DNA of 64,000 bases from Herpetosiphon geysericola (GTDB lineage Bacteria; Chloroflexota; Chloroflexia; Chloroflexales; Herpetosiphonaceae). A program made the position numbers and the translations under genes. Position 1 is the stretch's first letter. Every line of letters begins with the position of its first letter. This document shows positions 17,754 to 25,393 of this stretch, in pieces. The notes under the pieces were generated by a model, which saw only the letters and a program-made list of their open reading frames with translations, was not told where the DNA came from and ran no database searches. The stretch covers positions 62,001-126,000 of the forward strand of contig NZ_LGKP01000042.1 in assembly GCF_001306135.1 (NCBI RefSeq). Reading direction: 5' to 3'.

Positions 17754-18483
17754 ACCCTGGAAAAAGGGAGAATGTTTACCAACGAAGGAAGAGGAAATTC
17801 GAGCACTTAATTTGACTGGGCTGATTAATATAGAGCAAAGTCATTATGGCAAAGCAGAACAGCAATTGTGCCAGGCGGTTCAGTTAAGTGAAATGGTTTT
17901 TGGTATGGTGCATCCCTCGACGGCGCAGAGTGTGAACAATCTGGCGTTGGCTTTGTCGCGACAAGGGCGGTATGGGGAGGCGCAACCCTTATTTGAATGG
18001 GCCTTGGCTATTAATAAATCGGTGTTTGGGGCGGAGCATCCGAATACGGCACGGAGTGTGAACAATCTGGCTTCGGTCTTGGAGCGGCAAGGGCAATATG
18101 CCGAGGCGCAACCCTTATTTGAATGGGCCTTGGCTATTAATAAATCGGTGTTGGGGGCGGAACATCCGGATACGACGATGAGTGTGAACAATCTGGCTTC
18201 GGTCTTAGTGCAGCAAGGGCGATATGCCGAGGCGCAACCCTTATTTGAATGGGCCTTGGCTATTAATAAATCGGTGTTGGGGGCGGAGCATCCGAATACG
18301 GCGACGAGTGTGAACAATCTGGCTGGGGTCTTAGTGCAGCAAGGGCGATATGCCGAGGCGCTGCCCTTATTTGAATGGGCTTTGGCGGTACGGGAAATGG
18401 TGCTGGGGGCAGCGCATCGGCATACACAAGAGACACGCGAGAATATCGCCGCGTTACGAGCAGCAATGAAGGCAGACAACTAG
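17650..18483 (+). CDS. TPR part of the frameshifted NTPase-TPR gene
   Basis: The frame is open from before 17632; the earliest usable start is a GTG at 17650, without a good ribosome site, so independent translation is doubtful. It encodes H-A-V-R-E-Y-Y-R-L-L-V-E-C-G-Y-V-Y-Y-Q-Q-G-N-Y and then five TPR_10/12 units. Four of these are almost identical at the DNA level with a 126-bp period. It overlaps the NTPase frame by about 100 bases. Joined, the two halves would make an NTPase-TPR protein like the one at 7.1-10.1 kb. Sequencing error, programmed frameshift and pseudogene are all possible. Confidence 0.6.
   Translation: MREYYRLLVECGYVYYQQGNYPQAQQMMGQFYAPEPWKKGECLPTKEEEIRALNLTGLINIEQSHYGKAEQQLCQAVQLSEMVFGMVHPSTAQSVNNLALALSRQGRYGEAQPLFEWALAINKSVFGAEHPNTARSVNNLASVLERQGQYAEAQPLFEWALAINKSVLGAEHPDTTMSVNNLASVLVQQGRYAEAQPLFEWALAINKSVLGAEHPNTATSVNNLAGVLVQQGRYAEALPLFEWALAVREMVLGAAHRHTQETRENIAALRAAMKADN
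17932..18435 (+). repeat. Four near-identical 126-bp TPR-coding repeats
   Basis: Units starting at 17932, 18058, 18184 and 18310 each begin with GTGAACAATCTGGC and encode 42 residues with the core A-E-A-Q-P-L-F-E-W-A-L-A-I-N-K-S. The DNA identity shows recent expansion and makes this a likely copy-number-variable spot. Confidence 0.85.
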
Positions 18484-18805
18484 CAACAGTAACGAAAAAG
18501 TGTTTTATTATGTCAATTTAGGCGTTTCCGATACGATACTAGTATAGGAAATACTATCCCGACTTTAGGTTCAAAATAAGCTTAATGCGTAGGGGGAATT
18601 TACACTTAAGCTCTTTCACAACCCAATATTCGTGCTACCGCGTGCCACACCAGTAATATTATTTAATCCGAGGGCCATTTTTCACCGAATAGACATGCAA
18701 CCTGTAGGTGGATTGGCAGGGAGCAAGCGACGCTCGCGCAAGAGCATGGACGGGAATATATGGACAGCAATCCGCAGTTTAACGAGCGGTAGCGACCAGT
18801 GTTAC
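18484..18805. other. Gene-free stretch
   Basis: Only short shadow frames without ribosome sites. I see no RNA gene or strong inverted repeat here; it separates the plus-strand TPR gene from the minus-strand plasmid-type genes. Confidence 0.5.
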
Positions 18806-19687
18806 TTATTGTAAGGTCAACCAGTCAACGAATAGGGGTGCAATACGGCGTAGCCAAATGCGCCCCACATTATCAGGATGACAGCCAATAGTCTTGGCAA
18901 GATTATCTCGACCACCTTGAGCTAAGAGTGCGATAAGACCTCGTTTATCACTCCCTTCAAGTGTTTCAGAAAATTCACGGAGAAGTTGGCGCGTGCGATC
19001 CTTGCCACCTAATGCTGCATAAACGGTAAGCGATTGCTGTCGAATTGAGTCATCCTTCAAGTAACCCGAAGGGATTATAAGTAAGCGAAGTGCATTCCAC
19101 ATATCCTCAGATGTGGGAACACACATTCTGTTGGATTTTTGCTGCTGATTACGGATAGTGTCATACAGCACTACCGCTGCATCACGAAACCCAGCCCGCT
19201 CCCGACGAATAGATGCCTGCGTTCTCGCATCCAATGTAGGGTCAACACGATCAAGTTCAACAGACTGATCAAAGGTTGATGTCACAAATGTAGTGAGTTC
19301 CTCACGCGTTTTCGGTGCATTGATACATACACATCCAGCCCGTTCCGCACGAGTACGGCTTTGTTCTGATAGCTCATTTGTTGGCATAACAATCCATGCG
19401 GGTTGAATCACCGCTTCCTGCATCCAAATAGTCAATTGTGCGGCTAGCGGCCATGTGTCTTGGCCATACGTATCCTTTGGCGCCAAGATAACAATAGTTG
19501 ATGAGATTACAAGTTCATAGGCAAGGGATGCAATAACAAGGGCTTCTCCTGTTACCAGCGACGGCACCGCAATAACCGAGATTCCCACCTCATGCAGAGT
19601 ATTGGTAAAGGCAACATCAAGTTCGCCAATTACTAAAGCACATCGCTGTGTCATCGGTACAGTCGACTGGCACCTAAACTGTGACAT
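18806..19687 (-). CDS. Hypothetical 293-residue protein of the replication/control region
   Basis: Start at 19687 chosen for AGGA six bases upstream; the longer frame has no ribosome site. The first 150 residues alternate hydrophobic strands and helices (A-L-V-I-G-E-L-D, V-I-A-V-P-S-L, V-I-L-A-P-K-D), like a Rossmann or receiver-type fold. The C-terminal half is helical and basic, ending in a putative helix-turn-helix (N-L-A-K-T-I-G-C-H-P-D-N-V-G-R-I-W-L-R-R). It could be a DNA-binding regulator of replication. It shares a promoter box with the 22.4 kb gene. No family was recognised. Confidence 0.6.
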   Translation of the reverse strand: MSQFRCQSTVPMTQRCALVIGELDVAFTNTLHEVGISVIAVPSLVTGEALVIASLAYELVISSTIVILAPKDTYGQDTWPLAAQLTIWMQEAVIQPAWIVMPTNELSEQSRTRAERAGCVCINAPKTREELTTFVTSTFDQSVELDRVDPTLDARTQASIRRERAGFRDAAVVLYDTIRNQQQKSNRMCVPTSEDMWNALRLLIIPSGYLKDDSIRQQSLTVYAALGGKDRTRQLLREFSETLEGSDKRGLIALLAQGGRDNLAKTIGCHPDNVGRIWLRRIAPLFVDWLTLQ

Positions 19688-19774
19688 TCTTATTCCTGGT
19701 GACCTTTGCTCGGCTGCTTGTGGCATCATCATATGTGCTACCTTCACTATTTCAGTTGAAAACTCTTATATCGG

Positions 19775-19831
19775 TAGTCTATAAAAAACACAACTCTATG
19801 GCTATAGGGACTGTCGCACGTTTGTCGCACG
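19775..19831 (-). promoter_or_regulatory. Promoter with duplicated TGCGAC box, copy 1
   Basis: On the minus strand CGTGCGACAAACGTGCGAC (19831-19813) lies 29 bases before TATAGACTA (19783-19775), a -10-like element upstream of the 293-residue gene. No -35 hexamer is visible at the usual distance, so the TGCGAC pair may be an activator site. The same arrangement occurs at 22723-22778. Confidence 0.55.
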
Positions 19832-19858
19832 TATATCAAGGCCTACATTAGTATTTTT

Positions 19859-19911
19859 TATTTTCCTATAAAGATTGTTCTGCTATAAAGAACAATCTTT
19901 ATAGGAAAATA
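19859..19911. terminator. Perfect 23-bp inverted repeat between two minus-strand genes
   Basis: Arms 19859-19881 and 19889-19911 (beginning TATTTTCCTATAAAG) with a 7-base loop, about 30 bases after the Rep-like gene stop. AT-rich but flanked by a T/A run; it is a terminator, or a binding site given its symmetry. Confidence 0.6.
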
Positions 19912-19941
19912 ATATAGAACTTACTTCAAATATGACCATAA

Positions 19942-22242
19942 CTACCGATTAATCATAAGCACTCGAATATTCACTATTATTCCTAGTTCGGCAAATGCGT
20001 TGCGAAATACAGGAATAAGACGATCCTCCAGCTTAGACTTGACACTAATAGTTAATGCACCAATGTGGACAATCCTATCTTGCTTGGAGATAAATCGTGT
20101 CTGTCGTATAAGATCTTTGTCCGCGCCATTAACCATTTCTTGCGCCAATATTGATACCCGTGCCCATAGCTCGGCAGCAGAGATAGCTGATTCCAAGTCC
20201 TTAGCAAACCCCCAACTCAGGAATACTTTACCTGATATACCAGGTAAGGACTCAACGCACGAACGAATGAGCGTGTGATACTTACTTACTTCACAATATG
20301 CTGCGGCACTGGCACAGCACAGGCGTATATCCCCTGTTTCAGCCCAAGCCTCTGGATCGATCCAGAGGTCACCTGCAATGGATGCTATTGGCGCGGCCTG
20401 TTGGAGCATTATCCGAAGGCTATTTGTCAAATCTTCAGAGGAGATAGTTCCCTGTAAAGCGCTGTTTTCTTCAGTATTTATAGAGCGCTCATCGGGTAGC
20501 ATCGTAGGCTTCGGCACAACCACTTCACGTTCACCAAAGAAAGCTGCATATTTTCCTCCAAGTTCATACTTTCGGATATCAAATGTGTTGAGATTATGTG
20601 CTGCACCGTCGTTGTCTGCTGATTTCCGTGGCTGCCGACGTGCACAGGCAGCAGCGAAACCGATAGACTGGGTATCGCGGATCAACGACGCCACCCACGC
20701 GCCAAAATCGTTGATCTCATAGCCACTCGCCTGCTGCCGCTCAGCCTCAGTAATACATTTATTTATTATGTCAATTGAAACGGCGCGGGCAATTTTTTTT
20801 GCAAGGAATTTGACTCCCTTCTTGTTTAGAAGTTGTAAGGCTTCTTGATAGTTAGATCCTTGGTTCCTCTTTTCAAAAACGATAGGCTTTCCCTTCCTTT
20901 TCCTTTTTGGCGCTTTAGCGCTAGTGTCCATGGATGGATCAGGTCTATCAGATTGATTAGGTTCATGAGATTCTATACTCCATGAGCCGGATTTTGTCTC
21001 GACTGGAACACTATATTCCTCCCTTTCTAATGGTCTAATTAGCTCATTATCCACGTAATCTTGATCCGATCCTTCATCCTTGGCTGATCCGATCAATGGG
21101 TCGATCAATTCACCGATCAATGGGTCGATCAATTCACCGATCAATGGGTCGATCTTGGTCGATGAACAATGTGCTTTATCGTAATCGGTAGCCTGCCCTG
21201 TTTCCACGGGAGCAGATGGGCTAAGTGTCTGATTATGATCGCTTATGGCCGCTACCTCTGCCATCTGCAGTGTAAGATCTACCCTGCCAGCAGTCTGTGT
21301 GTCACGTTCTAATTCGGCCACCTGGATTGCTATGATCTCCTTATACCGTTCTTGATCCTCGCTGGTGAATAGTGGTGATGTGACAACAAACCGTAGCTCG
21401 CTCTGGAGTCTAGGAAAATACTGTTGGAGTGCACCTAGGCCACTATTACTGAATTTCACCGGCGTGTGCATATTGTTCTCAATCACATGGGTTAATTCGC
21501 CACGGAGGGCTTTTTGTAGAAGCACCTCCCGAGAGGGAACGGGGAGATAAGCTCCCTCTTTCGTGATAACCCCTAAGTTAATCAGTGTTGGTGTTGCTTT
21601 TTGACGGACATAGTGTCCCAGATCAACTAGATCGATCAGCGGTACTGCCCAATAGCGCTCAACTACACCCGTATCGATGTCAATTACACCAATAAGATCA
21701 TCGATCATCTCAACGGGAACTTTGATGGCTTCGTAGCCGCGGCCTCGAGGCTGACTTAATGCATGGCGTTCTTGTGGTCGATACATCCAAGGCAGAGGCT
21801 TCCCGGTTGTATCGACTCCCCATGTGGGGGTGTAGCGTGGCCGACGGCAGCTGCCTAACCTGTCACAATAGAGCCACCCCTTTTTGATAAGCCATTGCTT
21901 GGCTCGATGCACCTTTCCACGACTTGCTTTATTCCAAGGGAATGCAGTAAATGCACAGATCGCCTGATCAGTGATGTGAATAGAGCTATATCTAAGTCCC
22001 CATTGTCGAGCAAACAGAAGATAAACTCCAAGGTGTAAAGGTGTTGGAGCTGTATTGCGGAGCTTGATGGGAAGATACGACCAGTAGTCGCGGACTGGGG
22101 GACGATCCCGACGGTATCCTACTTGGAGGAAGGATATGTCTTCGAGTACAGCGGCCGTGTCTGTTGGAGCAGACGTATCAAAAGATGATCCGATCGCCTG
22201 TCTAGGTGCTTGCGTTGAGATTTGTTGGGTTGCCTGGGACAT
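19942..22242 (-). CDS. Rep-like DNA-binding protein (probable plasmid replication initiator)
   Basis: 766 residues. GGAG is eight bases before the ATG. Residues about 55-210 read as a winged-helix-like domain (Y-W-S-Y-L-P-I-K-L-R, L-H-L-G-V-Y-L-L-F-A-R-Q-W-G, K-V-H-R-A-K-Q-W-L-I-K-K-G-W), similar in style to plasmid replication or relaxosome proteins. The middle is acidic and low-complexity with the tandem D-P-L-I-G-E-L-I; a basic K-R-K-R-K-G-K-P patch follows; the last 150 residues form another alpha/beta domain. The combination with an antisense-RNA promoter pointing against its leader, internal iteron-like repeats and a partition operon nearby supports replication initiation. That role is inferred from context; no catalytic motif was identified. 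Confidence 0.55.
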   Translation of the reverse strand: MSQATQQISTQAPRQAIGSSFDTSAPTDTAAVLEDISFLQVGYRRDRPPVRDYWSYLPIKLRNTAPTPLHLGVYLLFARQWGLRYSSIHITDQAICAFTAFPWNKASRGKVHRAKQWLIKKGWLYCDRLGSCRRPRYTPTWGVDTTGKPLPWMYRPQERHALSQPRGRGYEAIKVPVEMIDDLIGVIDIDTGVVERYWAVPLIDLVDLGHYVRQKATPTLINLGVITKEGAYLPVPSREVLLQKALRGELTHVIENNMHTPVKFSNSGLGALQQYFPRLQSELRFVVTSPLFTSEDQERYKEIIAIQVAELERDTQTAGRVDLTLQMAEVAAISDHNQTLSPSAPVETGQATDYDKAHCSSTKIDPLIGELIDPLIGELIDPLIGSAKDEGSDQDYVDNELIRPLEREEYSVPVETKSGSWSIESHEPNQSDRPDPSMDTSAKAPKRKRKGKPIVFEKRNQGSNYQEALQLLNKKGVKFLAKKIARAVSIDIINKCITEAERQQASGYEINDFGAWVASLIRDTQSIGFAAACARRQPRKSADNDGAAHNLNTFDIRKYELGGKYAAFFGEREVVVPKPTMLPDERSINTEENSALQGTISSEDLTNSLRIMLQQAAPIASIAGDLWIDPEAWAETGDIRLCCASAAAYCEVSKYHTLIRSCVESLPGISGKVFLSWGFAKDLESAISAAELWARVSILAQEMVNGADKDLIRQTRFISKQDRIVHIGALTISVKSKLEDRLIPVFRNAFAELGIIVNIRVLMINR
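21091..21154. repeat. 24-bp iteron-like direct repeats inside the Rep-like gene
   Basis: Unit GATCAATGGGTCGATC plus AATTCACC at 21091-21114 and 21115-21138, then a 16-bp partial copy to 21154. Length and tandem head-to-tail layout are iteron-like, but they also encode an in-frame peptide repeat. Confidence 0.6.
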
Positions 22243-22278
22243 GAGAAAAACTCCTCACGTTCGCAGCATTCATATGGA

Positions 22279-22307
22279 TTGAACTATGCTCAACCCTATG
22301 ATATACT
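22279..22307 (+). promoter_or_regulatory. Consensus-like sigma-70 promoter facing the rep leader
   Basis: TTGAAC (22279-22284), 17-base spacer, TATACT (22302-22307). It points rightwards, opposite to the Rep-like gene that starts at 22242, and is followed 56 bases later by a strong intrinsic terminator. Confidence 0.7.
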
Positions 22308-22313
22308 TCGAAC

Positions 22314-22409
22314 AACTTGTACGTGCTATTTATGACCGTATGGGTAAGGGGCTAATTGATAAGAAGGACGTGCTGAGCTTGGCGGCAAGAGCATGTCCTT
22401 CGTTTTTTT
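22314..22409 (+). ncRNA. Candidate counter-transcribed RNA controlling the Rep-like gene
   Basis: Predicted 96-nt transcript from the promoter at 22279-22307 to an intrinsic terminator: 12-bp arms 22363-22374 and 22390-22401 (GAAGGACGTGCT / AGCATGTCCTTC, one G-U) followed by seven T. It contains no open frame with a ribosome site. It is complementary to the region upstream of the Rep-like start, where the rep mRNA leader should lie. Antisense RNAs in this position set copy number in many plasmids. Confidence 0.6.
22363..22409 (+). terminator. Intrinsic terminator of the candidate antisense RNA
   Basis: 12-bp stem with 15-base loop followed by CGTTTTTTT, at the end of the 96-nt transcript and touching the stop codon of the minus-strand gene at 22408. 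Confidence 0.75.
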
Positions 22410-22686
22410 AGTCTGTGTCTTCCTCATGTAATCCTCCTTGATTGCTCCGATCACTTAGTAGATCAAGTGTATGTACCGCAGTCTCGGTTCCAAAACTTTG
22501 AGTATTATTCGTTAGTCCAACAAGATTATGGATAATCTGTTCTGCCTTATCCGGGTTTGTTGCAGCCAAGCGTGTGACTGCCTCGACAAAGCGTTGGGCT
22601 TCAGCTTGTGCAGCGTAATGGAGCAAAGCTAATTGCTCTGTTGTGCGTGCTATGTCTATGCAAGAATCTGTTGTGCGTACTGTCAT
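22408..22686 (-). CDS. Hypothetical 92-residue helical protein
   Basis: ATG at 22686 with AAGGAA eleven bases upstream. All-helical, acidic C-terminus (H-E-E-D-T-D), no known domain. It is just upstream of the Rep-like gene and driven by a promoter that shares a TGCGAC box with the 18.8 kb gene, suggesting a small replication-control or partition accessory. The stop codon abuts the terminator of the opposing antisense RNA. Confidence 0.55.
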   Translation of the reverse strand: MTVRTTDSCIDIARTTEQLALLHYAAQAEAQRFVEAVTRLAATNPDKAEQIIHNLVGLTNNTQSFGTETAVHTLDLLSDRSNQGGLHEEDTD

Positions 22687-22710
22687 GGTATATGTTTCCT
22701 TGTAAGGCAA

Positions 22711-22778
22711 ACTAACGCTCGTTAGTCTATAGAAAACGGATCGTTTTGTTATCAGTTGAGTCGCAAGTTTGTCGCACG
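22711..22778 (-). promoter_or_regulatory. Promoter with duplicated TGCGAC box, copy 2, and 16-bp palindrome
   Basis: On the minus strand the box at 22778-22760 (CGTGCGACAAACTTGCGAC) lies 28 bases before TATAGACTA (22731-22723). A 16-bp palindrome ACTAACGCTCGTTAGT (22711-22726) overlaps the -10 region and looks like an operator. Confidence 0.55.
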
Positions 22779-23248
22779 ATTGAGATCGAGTGCAAATATG
22801 TCCTGTTTGGTAAATGCATACACGACGGTTAGCTTGGTAGCGACGGCAGCCACATATAGTTTGATAAAGAGATTGATCTAGTACATTGTGAATCTATACA
22901 GCATACGTTCTCTCCATATACATATTGCTTAGCCAGCACATAGAGTGTGATTAGTACATGTATTGCCATCAGCATACACAATAGATACTCGAGAAATAAT
23001 CCAAGACTTCACCAAGCAACACATCAAAGGTTTTGAAAAGGGATTCTCAAGGCTGCTGGGAGTTAGCTGAAAAAGGCGACGAAGAAGAGAACAAAAGCAC
23101 CGCTGCGCCAGTACTACAACGTTTGAAAAACAGCAATGAGAGAATGATGTGGTGGTGCTGCGCTGCGCTTGCACGCCTATAAGGATGTAGGAGGTCTGGA
23201 ACGAGGCATTTAGACCTTTATGATGCGATGAACAAATCCGACCGGATG
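22779..23248. other. Gene-free stretch
   Basis: Minus-strand frames here are Cys-rich shadows without a ribosome site. No RNA gene recognised. Confidence 0.5.
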
Positions 23249-23284
23249 GGTAATCGCATAGGTAATCGCATAGGTAATCGCACA
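23249..23284. repeat. Three tandem 12-bp repeats
   Basis: GGTAATCGCATA at 23249-23260, 23261-23272 and, with one change, 23273-23284. They could be short iterons or a variable-number repeat; the stretch is outside any convincing gene. Confidence 0.65.
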
Positions 23285-23365
23285 GGTGAATTTTCACCTT
23301 TTTATCAGGTTGCTTGTGATTTTTCATATTTTTCGCGCTCCTTTCAGCTCAAATAATAAAGAAGC

Positions 23366-23409
23366 CAACCCAAGAAGGGCCGTAAATATTTACGGCCCTT
23401 CTTGGGTTG
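23366..23409 (-). terminator. 44-bp perfect palindrome, terminator of the zinc-ribbon gene
   Basis: 22-base arms centred at 23387/23388 include the stop codon region of the minus-strand gene at 23390; a T-rich stretch follows on the minus strand (TTCTTTATTATTT). Confidence 0.7.
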
Positions 23410-24091
23410 CATCTGATGATAGAGAGTGACTGTTTGATTGAAGAAGCCGCTGACGATAGGCTGCAACATGGCTTCCCCGCATCGTTTGCCATTGCTCCAG
23501 CATCTTTCCCGTATCCATGCGATGTAAGCTCGCACCACTTAAAAGAGCTAATGGGCAGAATCGTGATGCTGGCGAATGGGAGCTGGCAAAGACCTCGTCA
23601 ACCGACCGACGGTACTCATTGCGGCATTGATCACAGACATGACACCCACTTGGAGTAAAGGCTCGGAATCCTGCACCGCTGATTCCTGTATGTTGGGCTA
23701 CTTTGGTGCGTAGTTTAATACGCGCTTCATCGGAGATGTTAAACGTGTGCTCATCACAGCCCCGAAGTATGACATCAGTTGAACCACAAGCGGGACAGCG
23801 ATTTTCTTCCCAGTTTCGAAGATTCCCCGCCAGAAATGCTTCCCACGTTGGCCACGTTGTTGATTCCCAAGCTGAACGAAGATCCGCTGATATAGGCCGT
23901 TGAAAAATCTGTTCCCACTGAATAACCATGCGTTGTACGAAGCAGCTTCGCATAGTTGAGATGAGATAGCGAGCTATACCGATGGGAAGTTCGGTGGGCC
24001 AGTTGGCCGGATTTGATCCACAGAGGCCACCACACTGTTCACATCGTGGCATACGTGTTAGAAGGGGGTGCTGAAGAAGATGGTCACGCAT
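23390..24091 (-). CDS. Zinc-ribbon-rich hypothetical protein
   Basis: 233 residues from the ATG at 24091 (GAGGG six bases upstream). Three Cys pairs suggest zinc binding: C-E-Q-C near residue 17, C-P-A-C near 95 and C-H-V-C-D-Q-C near 148. Between them are helical, aromatic-rich stretches. It may be a nucleic-acid-binding plasmid protein. No catalytic motif or family recognised. Confidence 0.6.
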   Translation of the reverse strand: MRDHLLQHPLLTRMPRCEQCGGLCGSNPANWPTELPIGIARYLISTMRSCFVQRMVIQWEQIFQRPISADLRSAWESTTWPTWEAFLAGNLRNWEENRCPACGSTDVILRGCDEHTFNISDEARIKLRTKVAQHTGISGAGFRAFTPSGCHVCDQCRNEYRRSVDEVFASSHSPASRFCPLALLSGASLHRMDTGKMLEQWQTMRGSHVAAYRQRLLQSNSHSLSSDATQEGP

Positions 24092-24214
24092 GAGCAACCC
24101 TCACTTCGTCGTATTTACGAGAAGGGGTATTTTGCAGCTCATAGATCAGATCTATGGTACAGCCGAGAGAATTGCTATTAATTTTATTGAAAATGCTGTC
24201 GGCAATATAAAGAC

Positions 24215-24237
24215 TATGTGCTATAATTAAGCACATA
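24215..24237 (+). promoter_or_regulatory. Extended -10 promoter inside a palindrome
   Basis: TG-C-TATAAT (24219-24227) is embedded in TATGTGCT / AGCACATA arms (24215-24222 and 24230-24237), as expected for a repressor-controlled promoter firing rightwards. Confidence 0.55.
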
Positions 24238-24364
24238 AAGAGTCCTTTCCTAGGAAATACCTAGAATGGTTAGTGAAGATAAAGACAAGTTTTCCAGGCT
24301 ACGGCTCTATCTTCGCTATGTGGCGATGCGTGCTATTGATTTTAATAGCACGTTTTGCTTTTAA
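24234..24364 (+). ncRNA. Short transcription unit: candidate small RNA or 32-residue peptide
   Basis: Runs from the extended -10 promoter to an intrinsic terminator (CGTGCTATT / AATAGCACG, 24329-24337 and 24344-24352, then TTTTGCTTTT). It contains several hairpins (GAAGATA / TATCTTC). A 32-codon frame (24266-24364) with AGGA ten bases before the ATG would end at the terminator, so a small basic peptide is an alternative product. Confidence 0.45.
24329..24362 (+). terminator. Intrinsic terminator of the short unit
   Basis: Nine-base arms with a 6-base loop followed by TTTTGCTTTT. Confidence 0.75.
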
Positions 24365-24483
24365 CTTTTTATGCTACTAGAGTGATATTAGACTTTCTTC
24401 AAATATGTCGGATTATCGTTAAAGAATTATTGATCATACCTTGTACCATTGTCAAGGTAATATGTTACGAATGTAGATGGTTT

Positions 24484-24915
24484 TCACGTGTTTGAGGATA
24501 GAGTCGATGGTTTTAGATAGTTATCTGGAAATAAAGAACGACCAGGGGCTGGCTTAACATAGGCGGCCAGTTTGCTTACAAAGGCAACGTCTTCGAGGTA
24601 TAAAAGATCATTTTCGTTAACTCTAATTATTCCACGATCTCGATATCGTAAAAGGCTCACTCTACTAATACCATATTTTTGTTCGGCTTCATACCCTGAA
24701 ATATATTTCCCATAAGCATCACATCTAACTTTTTTAAGCTCTACTGCCAATTCTATCAATATAGAAGGCTCGATCAGCATACCCAAGGTTGGATGATCAG
24801 CGAAGACTAATACTTTGTCTCGCCGTGCGAGTTGCTGTACTAATTCAATTGTAAGGCCTGAACAATCAGCTAATAGGATAGCTTCTTGGACAGGAACAAA
24901 ACTAATTTCAGTCAT
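24484..24915 (-). CDS. MerR/excisionase-like DNA-binding protein
   Basis: 143 residues. The C-terminal half contains Y-I-S-G-Y-E-A-E-Q-K-Y-G-I-S-R-V-S-L-L-R-Y-R-D-R-G-I-I-R-V, which reads as a winged MerR/excisionase-type helix-turn-helix (recognition helix then wing). The N-terminal 60 residues look like a small alpha/beta domain. It is divergent from a candidate ncRNA and from the parM-like operon, so it may regulate one of them. The ribosome site is weak. Confidence 0.6.
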   Translation of the reverse strand: MTEISFVPVQEAILLADCSGLTIELVQQLARRDKVLVFADHPTLGMLIEPSILIELAVELKKVRCDAYGKYISGYEAEQKYGISRVSLLRYRDRGIIRVNENDLLYLEDVAFVSKLAAYVKPAPGRSLFPDNYLKPSTLSSNT

Positions 24916-24933
24916 TGTATATACCTATGTAGG

Positions 24934-24961
24934 TTGTCATGGATCTATGTCATTTTATAGT
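24934..24961 (+). promoter_or_regulatory. Promoter of the 24.97-25.20 kb candidate ncRNA
   Basis: TTGTCA (24934-24939), 16-base spacer, TATAGT (24956-24961), directed rightwards into a structured gene-free stretch that ends in an intrinsic terminator. Confidence 0.5.
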
Positions 24962-24967
24962 AGCATA

Positions 24968-25199
24968 TTCGTTTATATGTTTTAAAGGTGCGAACGACTA
25001 TGTTCAGGTTGCTCACGTAGGCTGTGAAGCTTACGTGAGCAATCATCGAACGTTAATACCACCTTGCTGTGAAACCTGGTGGGCAGTCGTTCGCACCTTC
25101 CAATTAGTATGGTAGGATTGCGACAGCCTCAAGTCCTGGTTGGTCAGGATAGGAGGTTAGCGATGGTATTGGGGGTAGGAGCCCGATACCATCGTGTTT
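24968..25199 (+). ncRNA. Candidate structured RNA with three-way junction
   Basis: Outer 13-bp helix GGTGCGAACGACT / AGTCGTTCGCACC (24987-24999, 25085-25097) encloses two hairpins: TTGCTCACGTA / TACGTGAGCAA (25009-25019, 25032-25042) and CCACC / GGTGG (25059-25063, 25078-25082). Both hairpin loops carry GCTGTGAA. The unit ends with a terminator hairpin at 25161-25194. No open frame fits. It does not match a tRNA, 6S RNA, tmRNA or RNase P pattern that I can recognise. Confidence 0.5.
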
Positions 25200-25200
25200 T
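25161..25200 (+). terminator. Intrinsic terminator of the candidate structured RNA
   Basis: CGATGGTATTGGG / CCCGATACCATCG (one T-G pair) at 25161-25173 and 25182-25194 followed by TGTTTT. Confidence 0.7.
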
Positions 25201-25337
25201 ATTAACGCTTTATTTATCGTAGCAGAGTAGATCATGTGCGTCAACAAAGAGATTTATCCTATTTGTGAGCGAATTAAGTGAATCCGTAAAAATCTGATAA
25301 TTCATGGGTTATTGAGCTTCCAGAGAGTCTCCGCGAG

Positions 25338-25381
25338 TCGCTCTTACTCGCTTGAGCGAATGGAGCAGCGAATAAGAGCGA
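25338..25381. repeat. 15-bp inverted repeat upstream of the parM-like operator
   Basis: TCGCTCTTACTCGCT (25338-25352) against AGCGAATAAGAGCGA (25367-25381), one mismatch, 14-base loop. Could be a centromere or terminator component. Confidence 0.5.
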
Positions 25382-25393
25382 GCTTTTATAGAT

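Noticed and set aside
23249-23284. Possible CRISPR-like or tRNA-like repeats
   Set aside because: Only three contiguous 12-bp units without spacers, so no CRISPR array; they do not form a cloverleaf.
22929-23327. 132-codon minus-strand frame with L-C-D-Y repeats
   Set aside because: The repeat in the protein only reflects a 12-bp DNA repeat; the frame has no ribosome site, odd Cys/Ser-rich composition and looks like a shadow.
24098-24483. tRNA or 6S RNA gene
   Set aside because: No acceptor/anticodon arms and no 6S-type central bulge could be drawn.
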